Positions 1-13,505 of a DNA stretch of 64,000 bases are shown piece after piece. This stretch comes from Orthonyx spaldingii (Eukaryota; Chordata; Aves; Passeriformes; Orthonychidae), in contig VZTJ01003577.1 of the NCBI GenBank assembly GCA_013397795.1, forward strand, positions 1-64,000, read 5' to 3'. A model generated the notes under the pieces. The model was not told where the DNA came from. It worked only from the letters and a program-made list of their open reading frames with translations, and made no database searches. Every line of letters begins with the position of its first letter. Positions within the stretch are counted from its first letter, which is position 1. The position numbers were made by a program, and so were the translations under genes.

Positions 1-480
1 AACTGACAACTGGTCGTCTCCCCAACTTCCCCCCCTCCAGTCTCCAGGATGGGGGAGTCCACACAGCAGGCTGCTGGAGAAGGGCAGATGGAAAAACCTG
101 TTGACTCACTGGTTCTCCTCCTCACAGCAAGCGATGCTGGTGGATCTCCAGGTGCCTTCGCTCACCGGCCTGATCTTCCTCGGGGTTCTGACCAGCTGGG
201 GCCACCCCGCAGGCCTCCCGAGGTCGGGGAGAAGGGAAGGGAAGCAGGGAGGTCAGGGGGGAAGAAAGAAAAAGGAAACAAAACAAAACAAACCCAAAAT
301 CTCTCTCCAAGCTACCACGAACACACGAGAGCAGCACAGCATTGCCAGTGCGCTCCCTCCCCAAATCCGGCAGAGCTGTTGGAGCCAGAGCCGTCGGACC
401 GAGCCATTGAACTGACCTGCACCCGGGATCCCGTGGTTCCAGCCCCACCTCCCAGGTCCATCTTAAAGATACAGGTACCT
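1..480. other. GC-rich, CpG-elevated patch of unknown nature
   Basis: It has scattered CpG dinucleotides and C/G runs against an AT-rich background. ORFs of 104-150 codons overlap on both strands, as expected from composition; no family motif is visible in any of them. It could be the remnant of an LTR or other repeat, a small CpG island or an unrecognised exon. Confidence 0.4.
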
Positions 481-1142
481 CAGGCATTAAGCAGACAGTA
501 AGGAATACTGGAAGTTCATAACATCATCCCAGGACACAAACTTGCAATAGCAATATTACTGGTTTTAGACAATAGCATCTATCAAAACTTTAACTATTTA
601 ATCAGATCATATTTCTAGAACTATTCTAAATCTAGAACTATTTTTGCTAAAGCAAACATTTTGATTAGAAGATTTAGGAATTGGAGATCTTTATTCTCCA
701 TGATGTTAGCATTTCAATCTCCAAGGGGAAAAAACAAAGTTTCCATGAAACTTTCTCCTCTTCTGCTCTGCTAGAAGTCACCTTTGTTGAATGTACATAA
801 CCCATGTAAGCTGAAATACCTGCAGCTTCTCAAAGCCATTTAACGAGAACTTCAGGCTAAATCTTAAAAATCAATGTCTGCCTACCCCTGATCAAGTCCA
901 AAGCACGTATCTACAAATTTCCATTATATTTCTCCATTCTAAGCACTGTTTCTTTGGTTGACTCAAGATGTGACGTAAAATGGGTAAGTATCCTGTATCC
1001 TCCCTATTGATCTCAAAATTGTTTACTGCACCTACCACTATGTCCCACCTAAGGCACACATAGATCAACCATGTAGAGAAAGGATTATATTTTAATTTTT
1101 GCATAACAAACCAAGAATTTGTTCTCAATTCCCATTAATATA
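481..1142. other. METTL15 intron, nothing recognised
   Basis: AT-rich noncoding sequence. A short direct repeat TCTAGAACTAT occurs twice near 614 and 631. Confidence 0.6.
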
Positions 1143-1958
1143 TGTTATAAATGACCAAAGTTAAAATTGACTTTCATATATTTAAATTGTTAATAAGGTT
1201 AACAAGTTTATTGGATAATTACTTCGGTTAATAAGTTAATAGTATGTTATAACGTTGTCATGTTATAATTACCGGTTTATGAGTTGATTGGTTAATAGTA
1301 TGTTATAATGTTGTCATGTTAAGGGGAAACTTTAATTTCTAATTGCTTATATGTCTACAGATCAATTTAAACATACCCATTTTGGATTTTTGAACATGCA
1401 CCATGGCTTGCCGAGCATTTACCTCAAAGTCATGGAAATCTCTACAATGTCCACCCTATCCCTTAGAGACCAATCCTAGAGTCCCGAAGAAACCTGCAAT
1501 CCTATTGTTCTAGAATCTGAGGGAGAATCACAACCAAGTATTACTCTGGCAGGGGTTTTCCATTGTTTTCCATTATTACTAATAAAAGTTTAATAGGGAC
1601 AAAATGGCCACCGAAGATCAACGGCAGCCTTCCAGAAAGATCTCTGTAAAGTGCCAATCAGGATGCCAGTCAGAGAAAGATCCCTCCCAATCTCACAACC
1701 GGGCATGCTCCATGGGGCGGGATCAGGCCAGACCTCCCTGGATGGGTGGACCGGGGAGGGGCAGGTCAGGAACATCTGAACTCCTGGATAAATGTATCAA
1801 GGCTTCTTGATTGACACTGGAAGGGTATAAAAGTAGTTGCACAGGCTCTGGGCAGTGTGCCTCTGGCCAGACCAGCCACACACCCAGAGCTGTGTCTTTG
1901 CATTGTGGGCATCCCTAATTGTTAATTTTTCTTTGTTAATAAACCAGTAAACTTCACA
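1143..1958 (+). mobile_element. Probable solo LTR with U3 tandem repeats (edges approximate)
   Basis: It has LTR architecture in the right order: repeated TGTTATAA blocks at 1143-1320, CCAATCAGG near 1655, TATA box GGGTATAAAAGTAG near 1827, and AATAAA near 1940, ending ACTTCACA at 1958. No primer-binding site or retroviral coding sequence follows. No target duplication could be fixed, so the edges are uncertain. Confidence 0.55.
1236..1321 (+). repeat. Tandem duplication of about 55 bp within LTR-like sequence
   Basis: The block TTAATAGTATGTTATAA-(C/T)-GTTGTCATGTTA occurs near 1236 and again near 1291 with one or two differences. Confidence 0.7.
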
Positions 1959-3568
1959 ATGTGGAGCATCATTCTTCAAAATGTACAAAAATTCAAACAG
2001 TATACTTGTTTTATATGTCTGTCAACAGACAGGGTTTTTTTAATTATGTTAAATAAACTGGATTGTTTAAAAATGTTGGCATCGTGAGACATTATACATA
2101 AAGTTACTTGTGACATGGCAACAAAGATTTGTTAGTAGAGAAATGTACTTTTAGAGAAATGCTGAAAGAGTTCTACTATGTTTCTAAATGAACTAAGAAA
2201 CTATACACAACGTCTCAGCAGAAGATATTATTAAAACATACACATTGCTGCTATTCACATGCAAGTAAGAAAAACTATCCTAGAACTAAGAAAATAAGAA
2301 GTCAACAAGACCAAGAAATTCTTGCATTTTTATACTATTATATTCAAATTTAGTAAGAAGCAACATTTAGGCTTTAGCATGCTAATAACCTTTGCTTCCT
2401 CTTATGAGAAGTCAAAATACTTTGCAAAGATATTCAGTTTCATATGGTAAACCAGACATACCTGTTTTTAAACTAGGGCACTTTGATTTTAATCACCTAT
2501 TCAAAATCATTGCCTCACAGAAAGGAAAATATTTTTACAAATCCAGTGAACCACACACAGTTCACTGACACCTGGATATGCTATACTCCTATCCTGAAAA
2601 GTTGCAATTTGCATTTGTATTCTGTTACTTCTGTAAGAACTCTAAAAATTAAAGATAAACATACTATACGATTGTATGTTCTGATGTCATCTCAACATCA
2701 ATCAGTAACAAAATACTGACATGCTGTAACACAAAATTACTCAAAAATAAAAAGGCATAAAACAGGAATTTCTGGAAAATAAAAACATTTGTGGCAAAAA
2801 GTGGTCAAGGTTACCCTGCAGAGCAAAGCCTCAGTACAGGTTTCCCTGCAGTAAACTTGAAAATGTGTTAAACCTATGCAAGGTAAACAAGCTTTATACA
2901 AATCTATAGACATGGTACCAATAAAGTGATACTGATGACACCACTATGAAAATTATGAGCAGCTACTGATCTATACAGGCATAAATTCCCATCCAAAGCT
3001 TGCTCCAGTATATGAGAGCTGAACTTATCAGTGAAAATATTATAAAGGGATTAAAAGGTATTAGGCAGGATGACATGACCTGCCAGAAAATAAAGCTGAC
3101 CAAAAAAGTGAATATTTTACAGTTCTGTATTTTTGCTAACAGTAATACATTACACCATGAAACCCGGAATTTTCTGGCACCTACTAAAAAGAAAAAATCA
3201 AATTAAATACACAGCAAAGAGGAATTTTGGTTGCAAACAAACAGTATCTCCTATCAGTTCTACAGGACACGTACATCAGTATGTGTCTTTCATCTACGTA
3301 AAAATTATCACTTGTAATTTAAAAAATAAGGACTGATAGGTAAAACATAACTGCACTAATTTTTTCCAAAAGTACTTTTGACAGAGTATGAAATTACTAA
3401 AAAGTTGTTTACACACCAAGTCTAACAATCTACACCACAAAGAGAATATAAATTAATAGTTGGCATTTTGTAGGAACACAACCTTCTCAGATCATGTACT
3501 AAGTACAATATGATTTTCTAGTATTGGGCTATTCAACAATTCAACATAATGCAACCATTATTTCCCAT
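1959..3568. other. METTL15 intron, nothing recognised
   Basis: AT-rich sequence without long ORFs, recognisable repeats or splice-flanked coding stretches. Confidence 0.6.
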
Positions 3569-4445
3569 TGTCAGAGACTGAAAAAGTTCATGCCTCAAAC
3601 ATTGATATGAAGTTCTGTTCATGATAAAGAAGCATCCCTGAAGATGCCTGACTGGAACTTTGGACTGTAAGTCAAACTACTGAGACTAAAGGGAAAACCC
3701 ATTGTTCAATCACCTGAAACAAACACAGCTGGGGGAAAGGAATGTACCCAGAAAAGAATCAAACCCAGCATGTGTGCTGAGAGTCCCCAGCTGAATTAGG
3801 GGTGGGGGAGAGCACAGCTCACAGAAGCCAGGTTTACATAAACTCCCTCCCCAACCGAGGTGTGGGGGAGGAGGTTTTCACATGCGGGGCCTGATCTCTG
3901 GTCAGAGGCACTGAACACCCATCCTCCCTTACATAAACTGGCCCAGCTGTGGAACTCCCAACCCCAGGCCACATCCACAGGACACTCACGTGAGAAGCAG
4001 CTGACAGGGAGTCCAAATCCATCAAAGATCCCCCAAAGTGCTCCTCAGAAGCCTTGCACCACAGGACTGCATGTGATGCAACAGCTCCAAAGCCTGCTGC
4101 CAGAGACAATGGCGAACTACCCTCCCCCCCCTCCAGGGGGCCATGACTGGACATGCCACCTGGCTTGAGGGTATATTAACCCAAGGCATCCTATGCTTTT
4201 CGGGGGACCTTCACCATCAACAAGACCAGCTGGAGAGGATCAACAGACCATCACTGGGATCCACAGAATGGTGATATTTTCCTTATTCTGTCTCTGTCCC
4301 CGCCACCTATCTTCTACTTCCTTCTCTTTCTCTCTCTCTCTCTCCTGTTTACTATCAAGTAAAACCCATACTATTGACTGGCATATGGTCTCGTTTGCAC
4401 CTTAATTTGGGCAGAGGTATTTCTAAGAATAATTGGATCTTGACA
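3569..4445 (+). mobile_element. Solo LTR with near-perfect target-site duplication
   Basis: It begins TGTCAGAG and ends CTTGACA, with matching 5-bp terminal inverted repeats (TGTCA/TGACA). Flanks CCCAT (3564-3568) and CTCAT (4446-4450) differ at one base. Inside are a TATA-like GGGTATATTAACC near 4170, a (CT)n run near 4325-4345, and an AGTAAA hexamer near 4360. No internal retroviral genes flank it, so it is a solo LTR. It lies in a METTL15 intron. Confidence 0.75.
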
Positions 4446-7400
4446 CTCATTTTTCACATTAATCACATTGGTACACTAACAGAGGATGCTACTAAACTAT
4501 ACTAGCATATAGCTGAAATGTCTGTAAAATCACTACATTTGCATATCCAAGAATTTCAGTAACTTGCTCTATCAACCACCTCTTCATCATTTCACACAGA
4601 AGAGAAAAAAGATTGCTATGAATATATTTCGAAGCACCCATCAATCATAATCACTTAATGACTCAAAGTAATTTCCAATATATTTCCTTCACAAGGGTTC
4701 AATTTTTTGATTACAGCTAAATATGAAACAACATATGAACACAAATGAACAGGTTTTGTATGAAAACATATAAAAAGACACTTTATCTCTTCTTTGGTAT
4801 TGTTTTGCTCTTGTCACTTACTCTCTAAAGCCTCATACCTTAATTTATAGTCTTGATTCCACAGAACATACTGGAATACATCACCTGAAGACATCTACAA
4901 TTTATCTTAAAGTACGACATCTTTCTCAGTCATCAGTTGTAGGTTCATCACAGAAGCCTGGCAAAAGTCCAGTCACTGGCACTCTAATCCTCACACATCC
5001 AGAAGCAAAGGGAGCCATGTCCTAGACCCTCTGATGTATGTCAAGTAGCATTCCTTGCCTAGTGTGAAACCTGCAGCCAAACACTGCATTTCATGTAGCT
5101 GAGTGAAACATCCAGAAAGATTACTGGGAGTAAGTTTTTTCAATGCAAGAGAACACAGAGGAACGCCTTCCCCCTTCCCTCTTGCATAAGAGGTAAGGGA
5201 AGCAAAAAAAAACCACCACCACCTGCCTTTGTCACCTGCTTTTAGACAGCACTGGCAGACCTTGCTTCAGTATGCATTATTTACCTTACTCATTTTCCTA
5301 AGAGTAATGTTGTCTGGAATTAGATTTAATTACATTATGACTCAAGCACACTATTATTAACATTCCCATTGGAAATTAAAATTTCAATGTCTGAATGACT
5401 TCAGCTAATCATCACACTTACCAAGAAAAAGCTGACTTCCTCAGTTACCTCAGAAGAAACTTCTTTCCTCAATTATAACTGAGGAGATATTTAAGATGCA
5501 ATGAAAATTTTACAAAGGCTCAAACAAAAATCTAATTCTTTATTATTTATGGTTAGCCAACCCAAAAAAAGCCATGGGCATGTTTTTGATAAGCGTTGGT
5601 AGGCAGGTTCCTACAGCAATTTGACATTAAATAATACCATTTTGATACAGAGTGAGCCTGAAACAATATTCATTTATTTCCGTATTTAAAACACAATTAT
5701 TAGAAAAATATTTTCCCAAGATGACAAGCATCAGCAAACATCACTGGAATAAAGATAACATGCTCAGAAAGTCTGGGAAAAAGAAAAAATATTTTTTAAA
5801 AACATCAGACCATACATTTCCGTGACTTCAGATACCCATTTAAGCATCAAGTTTAGTAGCTTAACCTTTTAATCTCTTTATCCAGAACAATGCTGTGCAA
5901 AACTACTCCCAACAGTATAAAACATAAAATAAGAGAACAAAGCCTGCGTTAATCTCTCCTACTCTGTGATCGTCAATTGCTAGTAATATTTTGTGTGATA
6001 GAAAAAGTCTGCATTCCTGTTTGCAAACTCAAATTCAAATATTTAATAAGAAAGCTTAGCCAAAAGGCTGACTAAAGACACACAGTACTAGATGAAGAGG
6101 AAATGAGTAGCTACTTATATTAATTATCACCCTTTCTGAGAACACAGGCACATTCAAGTTAAAATTTAAAGGGCTTAGATTACTTTCTGGTAAATTTTAT
6201 TAGTTTTTCCCAAGAGGTGCAAAGACTAATGCTGTCACAACAGAAAAGGAGAGCATATACAGCGTCATTACAAGCTGAGTCACCCAAAAGCACTGAATCT
6301 TGCTTTATTATAACACAGCATCTTAAATAGTCTCCTGAAGCGCTATCATTTGTTATGTGATGGAACGGTAACAGCAAGCTAACCCAGTATCACCATAAAA
6401 TGAAATCTGCACATCTGCAGAGTCGTTTTCAGTAGGCAGACCATGTTCCCTTGCTGGTCTCTTTGGATATAGCAGCTGCAGGCTTTCCTTACTCTACTGC
6501 AATAGAGAAAGATGCAGAACAAAGTTGGTGAGAGCTCTTCCACTTGTGGCTGCTGATAACATTTTGATATGCCTTCAGAGAGTCATGATGCAGGTGGGAA
6601 GATGAGATGGTCAGGCAGATGTACAAGAACTACAACCTGAAGATTTTTCCCTGTGCAGCTGTAGTTATCAACTTATTCTTCCTCTCATTCAAGTATTCTA
6701 GTTATTTTCTCTCTAAAGACCAAATTCTTGAAGGACAAAAAAGGCAAAATCTAAAGGGACTTCTTCACCATGCCTCATTCATATCCTGCCATCATTCAGA
6801 TCCAGATATTTTTCATTCACCAGCACCACAGTCTAATCACTCAGCAGTACCACCTTCAAAACAGAGAAGTTATGCAGTGCTGTCAAGTAAATTGCACATG
6901 TTTTAAGTCATCTGTCAATTAGGAATTTAAAACCCCTATATTATTGGAGGGCCCACTACAGAAGACAGCTAAGCAAAAAGACAACTGAAGAGCAGGACTG
7001 ACTTTCTCTGCCTCAACTGGCAAGCTGTTCATGAATACCACCTCCTGTCCTGTTTTCTTCCCAGTCCCCTTCTTTCCTCTCTCATCTTGTGATGGAACTC
7101 ACACAGATGCAGATACTGTAAAACATGTGTGACATTTGTTGGTATTACACTGTCAAATAATACTCCTTCTACCTTACTACTTTTTATTTCGACTGCACAT
7201 CACAGCAGAGAGCAATTGGTTGTAACTCAAGGAACATAAGCAAATGGGGTCGCTTTTCCAAATCTGCATGTACACTACCATTGTAAAACTAGACAATATT
7301 ATTATTTAAAATAATAATAAATACTTGAAGCACTATCTTTTGCATATCTTAGTCAAAATTGTTTTGAAAATGTTTTCCATTTTCATGCACTAACTTCACT

Positions 7401-10400
7401 AAAAACATCCCTCTCAAAGTATTTTAGCCAAGTATTTTAAACAGCACTATCTGATGAGAATCCATTTAACTAGTTTCCTATTTGATATATCCAAAAATTA
7501 ATTTACTTTGCATATATACACACTCGATGCACATTTTATTACACACTTCCATATACACAGCTGTGATCTGAAGCCTGGCTAGCCTCTTCTGTAAATTTAC
7601 AATATGTGCAGCCAGGACATCAGGCAAGAGTGACAGAAAGAATACACAGGAACTACATGATCAACTGAAACAACTCTCAATATGCCCCAGTAACACTCAA
7701 GTACCATGGGAAAAAAAGTGTGTTCTGTAATTCCAAGAGTATTTTCAGAATTACTCTTTATTAATTTATTGACTCTCACAAGTTTCTGTATCTTCCTTTC
7801 TTTTTTACAACCATCACTACATAGATCACTGTGCTGACAGAGAAAAATTAGCCATAAAATTTGCATATGGAAAGATATTTTCAGCATGCTTCCCACAAAA
7901 AAAATATAGTTGTTTCTACAATAAAGAATATTACACAAATCAATTGCTTTGTCACCTTATTCATTTTATAAGTCCAGTGAAAAACAGGCTAAAACAATAA
8001 AAACTTTTACTATGTCCATGTGTGTGTTGTGCTTTTCCAAAACAAGTATTTCAGCATTTATCTCATGATGCAATTAATATTCCACTTCAAACTTGGTATT
8101 TTGGCTGCATTTTACAAAAAAACTCATACAACTTGAGAACTCAGAATTAATTTTTCCAGATCCCTTTTCAATTCCTGTTTATTTTGGACACCATGCAGAA
8201 AACTTCAATTCTGAGAAACTCTAGTGTAAATAGGTCATTCCAGTTATAAATTATTTGCAGATGGCTTTGGAGGTACTATGATAAGAACTCTGGTCACCAG
8301 CACAGATATATAACTATTTATATACCGCGACACTTGGAAACCTTTGTCACAAAACAGAAGTACCCTCTGCAGGGTGCTGTACAGAGAAAGGTTATTTTTG
8401 CCTTACAGCACTTACATTCAGTACAAGGCAGAAAGAGAACACTGGATGTATGGACAAGAATATATAGAAGCTAAGACAACAATTTCAGAATTGACTGCCT
8501 TCTCACACCAGCAGTCTACCTCAGCTTCCTTCAAGTGTCATCTGTTGTTTGACTAACTAGCTCTGCAGAAAAGAAAGGAAACAACGGTGCTCCAGATCAA
8601 CATCCAACACTGTATTCAAACTTGAACATCAGAGCTCAAGCAGCACTTCACTCACAACAGAGCAATATCCGACTGTCAGCAATATCTTATACTTCTTTCC
8701 TGTTATTTTAGAAGGTCATGCTCGCACTCCTTCTGAAAAAGCATCATTTGATGTTTGGATGAGTGAAAATAGTAACTATCCTGAAAACAAAGCAATATGT
8801 ATCTGAAAGAGCAAAAGGAAAGCTCATGGCAAAGCTGGGTATTTTCAGAAAATACCTGTTTTTTTCTAGAAACTAGGTATAACGCATTATTTCCAAGACA
8901 AGGAGGATACCTTCTTCAATGAATACAAAATAGCAAAAATAATCTGAATAACTTTATGGAGAATCAAAAGGGAAATCTCCACAGTAAGTCCCGGCTAACT
9001 CAAGAAGATGTCAGACAAGATCTCTTCGGAGAAAATTAAGTCAACAACCAACTTACTTTTTTGACACAAATTAACATCATGAGATAAAGCATCATCTACT
9101 AATAACTGTTTCTGATGAACCTATTAAACACTGGAGAAAATGGAAAGGTCTCATTCATTCTTTCTCATCTCAAGTTTGACCATCTACCAGTTAATTTACA
9201 GATACTAAAATAAAAAAGATTCTAGAACTATCATAAACCAAATAGTACTAGCAGAGCTTATACTATCTCTATTTTAGTCTTTTCTAGCTTATACTCAACC
9301 ATAGGTAAAATCAATTGTATAAAACCACAGATGTCATTAGAATACAGGCTTCCTCATATAATCTGAGTAGGGCATAATATTTGCTTTTCTTCTAGTTGGA
9401 GTTTAAATACTATATATAGAAGTATTTTTTGGTGCTGAAACACTATTTCATAGAGCTTTGCAACTCAAAAACCTTTAAGATTCTCATAAGAACAGTTAAA
9501 ATTTCAGAGTTTTATCCTCTAGCATTCATACGAGAACACACTGCTAATGAAATTTTTTTACTTAACATTACAGCCACAGTATGTGGAAGAGATCCATATC
9601 TCTAGTTAAAAGACTAGTGACTACTGCAAAGGAAAAAAATAGGAAAAAGTAGGCTGAAAATTGGGGAAACATGCTTCTGGATGTCCAAACACATTGATTC
9701 AAAATATGTTTGGTTCTTTAACAGAACAGAGAATTGTCCAGATAACTGCAAAAACACTGGTCAGATATTTGCAAACAACACTTGTGGACTGAGAAGATTA
9801 AAATGTAGTGTAATCAAAACAGTAAAGTTAGAGAGGAAATTACTTGTGTGTGGACTTACTGCAACAGACTTTTCATTGAGAAGTGAGGTAGATCGGTAAA
9901 AACTAATTTGTAGTCTTTGCTTCAAAGACTGGACTACTGTAGGGACTTTGCAAAACAAGGCAATAAAAGACGATTCAATGATAAATGGAAGCATTATTGT
10001 TCAAACTCCTAACAAACAGATTCCCCAAAGGAGACAGTCAACAAGAGTATTCACTAGGAGGGCACTAACATCTTTGTCTCAGCTGTGACTCACTCTTAAG
10101 TAACATTTACTTTTGTAAGAACCTCTATAAGTAAAATAAAATTCCCATTCATAAAACTCCCATAACTATAGGGAGAACATCATCTTTCTAATTAAATTTT
10201 CTTTATATTGGCAACTCCTTGTCTTAGGACACAATAAGAAATAGAGGCCCAAATCAGTTATTTTATAACGAAGAATATAACTGTGTTAAAGCTGAGTAAA
10301 GGAAATCTTTATGTGTGTAGGAGAGAATAAAGCAGAAAAACTAAATTCAAGATCAGAGCACTACCTTTCCTGCCCACAAAATGAAGTGTTTATAGACTTC

Positions 10401-12288
10401 TCTGTCATGACTATAATCTTAAAAATGTAAATTTATATGACACTTCCAGTTGATATCCATGTTAATACAAACTGATTACCAACACTCAGTTTAGTGAGAA
10501 ACTGTCTCAAACTGTGTTCAAAATTTTACGTACACTAGCAAAACTCAGTTGACCCATTCCATCCTTTTGCACACTATTTATTTTTAAAGGCTTCACAAAG
10601 TGCTGCAAATTCATACAGAAAAAGAAAAATGGAACTGCTGAACAGTTTCCAGTTTCAAGCATACTGAACAGGTTAGCAGTATTATAAATGCTTCTGCTTG
10701 AGGTAAACACACTTGGGCTCTCTTATAGCAGTCATTAGTGGTTCATTACTAACTTAGCAATCTGAAAAACCATGTATACATACATCTGAAAAAAGCCCCA
10801 CCCCAATAATAAACTATTTTACATTCATAAATATTTAAATTACAAAAAAAACTTCAGGGGCAGTAATAGTTACTCTGCACTGTTTATAACCTTGAATAGT
10901 TTCTCTTACAAGTTCTGTTGCCAAGTAAGGTTTTTCTGTATCAACAAAGAGAGTTTAATTAACAGTCATTTCATCAGGCTCTTCTTATCTAAGTAAAAAC
11001 TTGCACAAGTGGAAAAAATATTTTACATAGTATATCACAGTTTACATGTTAATTTAATGTGTGAAAATGTGACCATAGTTCTCACATCAGAATGAAATCT
11101 GAACTCAAAGTTCCTTATGCATTTCTCTAATTTAGGTATCTTCAGCAGTAGGACACATGCCAGAGGAATGTGTATGCTAATGTGTATCAGTACTACTTGC
11201 ATTTTCACTGCTTCTTCAAAGACTTAAAATGGTACACAAGGTGACACTACAAGATTTGACTGCAAATTTTTGATCACTGGATCCACCTAAAACTTGCTAT
11301 ATCACTTTGCCACTGTTGGATGATGCTGTTTTCAAGTAGAAATAAAAACATACACACACTTTGACCTTTCTACTTCTTTATCTATTGTATCAGCCTTTGT
11401 AGTAAAACTACACATTGATAACCCCAAATTAGTAAGACTCTATGAAGCTAACATAAGCACTAAAATCACAGATGAAAGTATCTGAAATGTAAATATCATT
11501 TAAGAATTTACTCTTGAAATCATTTCAAATTAACACCAAGACTACCCAGACAAAAAACATTTCACTGTCATTTTTTTCAAGGACGTGTGTAACCATATAC
11601 TTGGACTATACATGCAATGTAGGTATATCAACACAGCACTGCAGAGACCTGAACTACTCCAGATACCAAAAGTAAACTACTTGCAGTACCATACCCAAGT
11701 AAGAAGACTTGTACCAGTTCCTCAGCTAATGAGGCTAAACCATTTCTGGTACCACATAGTCATTTTATACCTACACTACCTCTGCAGCACACCTCATGCA
11801 GTGAAAGAATATCCTAAGGAAATACCTCCAACCATGGAAATAATTGTCTCAGAACAAGGGATGATGATGATGACGACAATTTTTAAAACCTACATACTTA
11901 CTACCTCTTATACAAGCGCAAGAGGGCTCTTCACAAACTGATGACATAACCATACATGAAAACTCCCCACTACTATGAGTAATTAACACAATCTTAATAA
12001 TATAAAAGTGCAATTCAGAAAGACAAGCACAAAAGCAACAGAACAGTCAAATATGACAATTTAAACAAATACCACCTACCTGGGGATTCAGGCAAACAGA
12101 CACCAGAATGTTATTAGTTTGAATACAGTCTTAATTTGAACTTGAAAACAATTTAGAGCCTTTAAAAGTACAACTGATGGTTTAAGAGCATCCCTTTATT
12201 CCTTTAAACAAAAGTTATCCCTACACTGCACAATTTTTTCTGCTGGACAGTTAATGGATCACAAATGTTAATTAATCATTCAACTCAC
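4446..12288. other. METTL15 intron, nothing recognised
   Basis: About 7.8 kb of AT-rich DNA. ORFs of 65-118 codons on either strand show no family motif and lack codon structure. No METTL15 methyltransferase exon, CR1 tail or LTR was recognised here. Confidence 0.6.
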
Positions 12289-12568
12289 CTGACCTGGCTG
12301 GGGGGATAAACAATTAACAACCTCCTCCAGCATCACTGGTATGTGCAATCTTCTGGAATTACTGTTTTCTGTACTTTGAGGCAACTCTTCATTCTCACAT
12401 TTCTGGACAGTTTGTTCCTTTGACTCAGAGTTGGAAAGCTTTTTTGATGAAGAATGGATCCTTCTGGCCAAACTTGCCATGTTTACTGAATTCAGTTTCA
12501 AGTTGCACAGAAACAAACATTTGCAAACTTGGCACAGATATTGAGATAACATTTTGGAGTTGATCAAC
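12289..12568 (-). CDS. METTL15: METTL15 first coding exon (N-terminus of mitochondrial 12S rRNA m4C methyltransferase); partial gene
   Basis: METTL15 is the mitochondrial RsmH/MraW-family enzyme that methylates N4 of a cytidine (C839 in human) in 12S rRNA and supports small-subunit assembly. On the minus strand an acceptor (gatcttctag) precedes 12568. The ATG is at 12552-12550 and 88 codons run to a phase-0 donor CAG/gtgagt (12289/12288). The exon ends in LHIPVMLEEVVNCLSPQPGQ, the conserved start of the RsmH fold, close to human LHIPVMVDEVVHCLSPQKGQ. The N-terminus is basic, with RRIHSSSKK, as expected of a mitochondrial presequence. A second in-frame ATG (M25) has a stronger context. No later METTL15 exon (for example the FGSGGH SAM-binding motif) was found in 1-12288, so the next intron probably extends out of the window. 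Confidence 0.9.
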
Positions 12569-13020
12569 CTAGAAGATCAGATGTCAGGAATTACTTTCAA
12601 ACAAATATGTGAAATAATGTTATTTGTTTAAATAACAAAGTGGAAATACCATAGGTAAAGCAATACACATCCCAAGTTGAGCAGCTTTATAGATATGTCA
12701 CATCACCAAAATGTTTTAAGAACTTTTAATATTATCTACCAATCATTCATGTTGATGCAATAAGCAGATTATTTGCACTATCAGATTTTAACAGATGCTT
12801 TTCTTGAATTTACTTTGTCAGAGGCTACCAATATTTTGCCTCCATAAGAACATGCTAAGAAAGTTACTCTCCTGATAATTTAAGCCTCAGCTGGGCAGTA
12901 ATTCACCCCACCTTAAATCTGAAAGTGCATCTCACTCTTAACTTTGAATAGACACACAGATGTGAGATTTTGCAACAAACCACAATGCATCTACAGAAAA
13001 CATATATATCACCATGGTAT
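12569..13020. other. METTL15 intron 1, distal part
   Basis: AT-rich sequence between the acceptor of the first coding exon and the LTR at 13021; nothing else is seen. Confidence 0.6.
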
Positions 13021-13505
13021 GCTGTGCTGGTTTTGGCTGGCATGGAGTTAACTTTCTTCACAGTGGTTAATATCGGGTTGTGTTTGGATTTTCGCTGAAC
13101 ACAGCAGAGAGGAGACACATCTGGGGTAGGTGACCCAAATGCACTGGAGGGGTATTCCAGACCAAATGACATCATGCTCTGTATAGAAAGTGAGCAGAAG
13201 AGGGAGGAAGGGGGAGTGGGATGTTTGGAATGATGGCATTTGTCTTCTCGAGTCACCATTACCTGTGATAGGCCCTGCTCTCCTGGAGATGGCTGAACAC
13301 CTGCCTGCCCGTGGGAAGAAGTGAATTAATTCCCTGTTTTGCTTTGCTTGTCTGCACAGCTTTTGATTTCCTATTAAATTCTCTTTATCTCAGCCCCCTA
13401 GTTTTCTACTTTTTTACCCTTTCCCTTCTCTTCCCAGTCCCACTGGTGAGGGAGTGAGGAGCAGCTGCCTGAGGCTTGGCTGCTGGCTGGGGATAAACCA
13501 CGAAC
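13021..13505 (+). mobile_element. Avian endogenous-retrovirus LTR, sense, internally shortened
   Basis: It starts TGTGCTGGTTTTGGCTGG and ends TAAACCACGAAC, both hallmarks of an LTR family common in birds (ERVL-like by recollection). Conserved blocks between include GACATCATGCTCTGTATAG (CRE-like site and TATA region), GGAGATGGCTGAACACCTGC, and an ATTAAA polyadenylation block near 13375. It is shorter than the family form I recall. Flanks GGTAT (13016-13020) and GGTGT (13506-13510) could be a decayed 5-bp target duplication. It lies in METTL15 intron 1, about 300 bp before the CpG island. Confidence 0.85.

Noticed and set aside
49..501. Overlapping ORFs of 104-150 codons on both strands at the left edge
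   Set aside because: They follow from GC-rich composition, overlap each other in several frames, and show no domain or splice-consistent structure.
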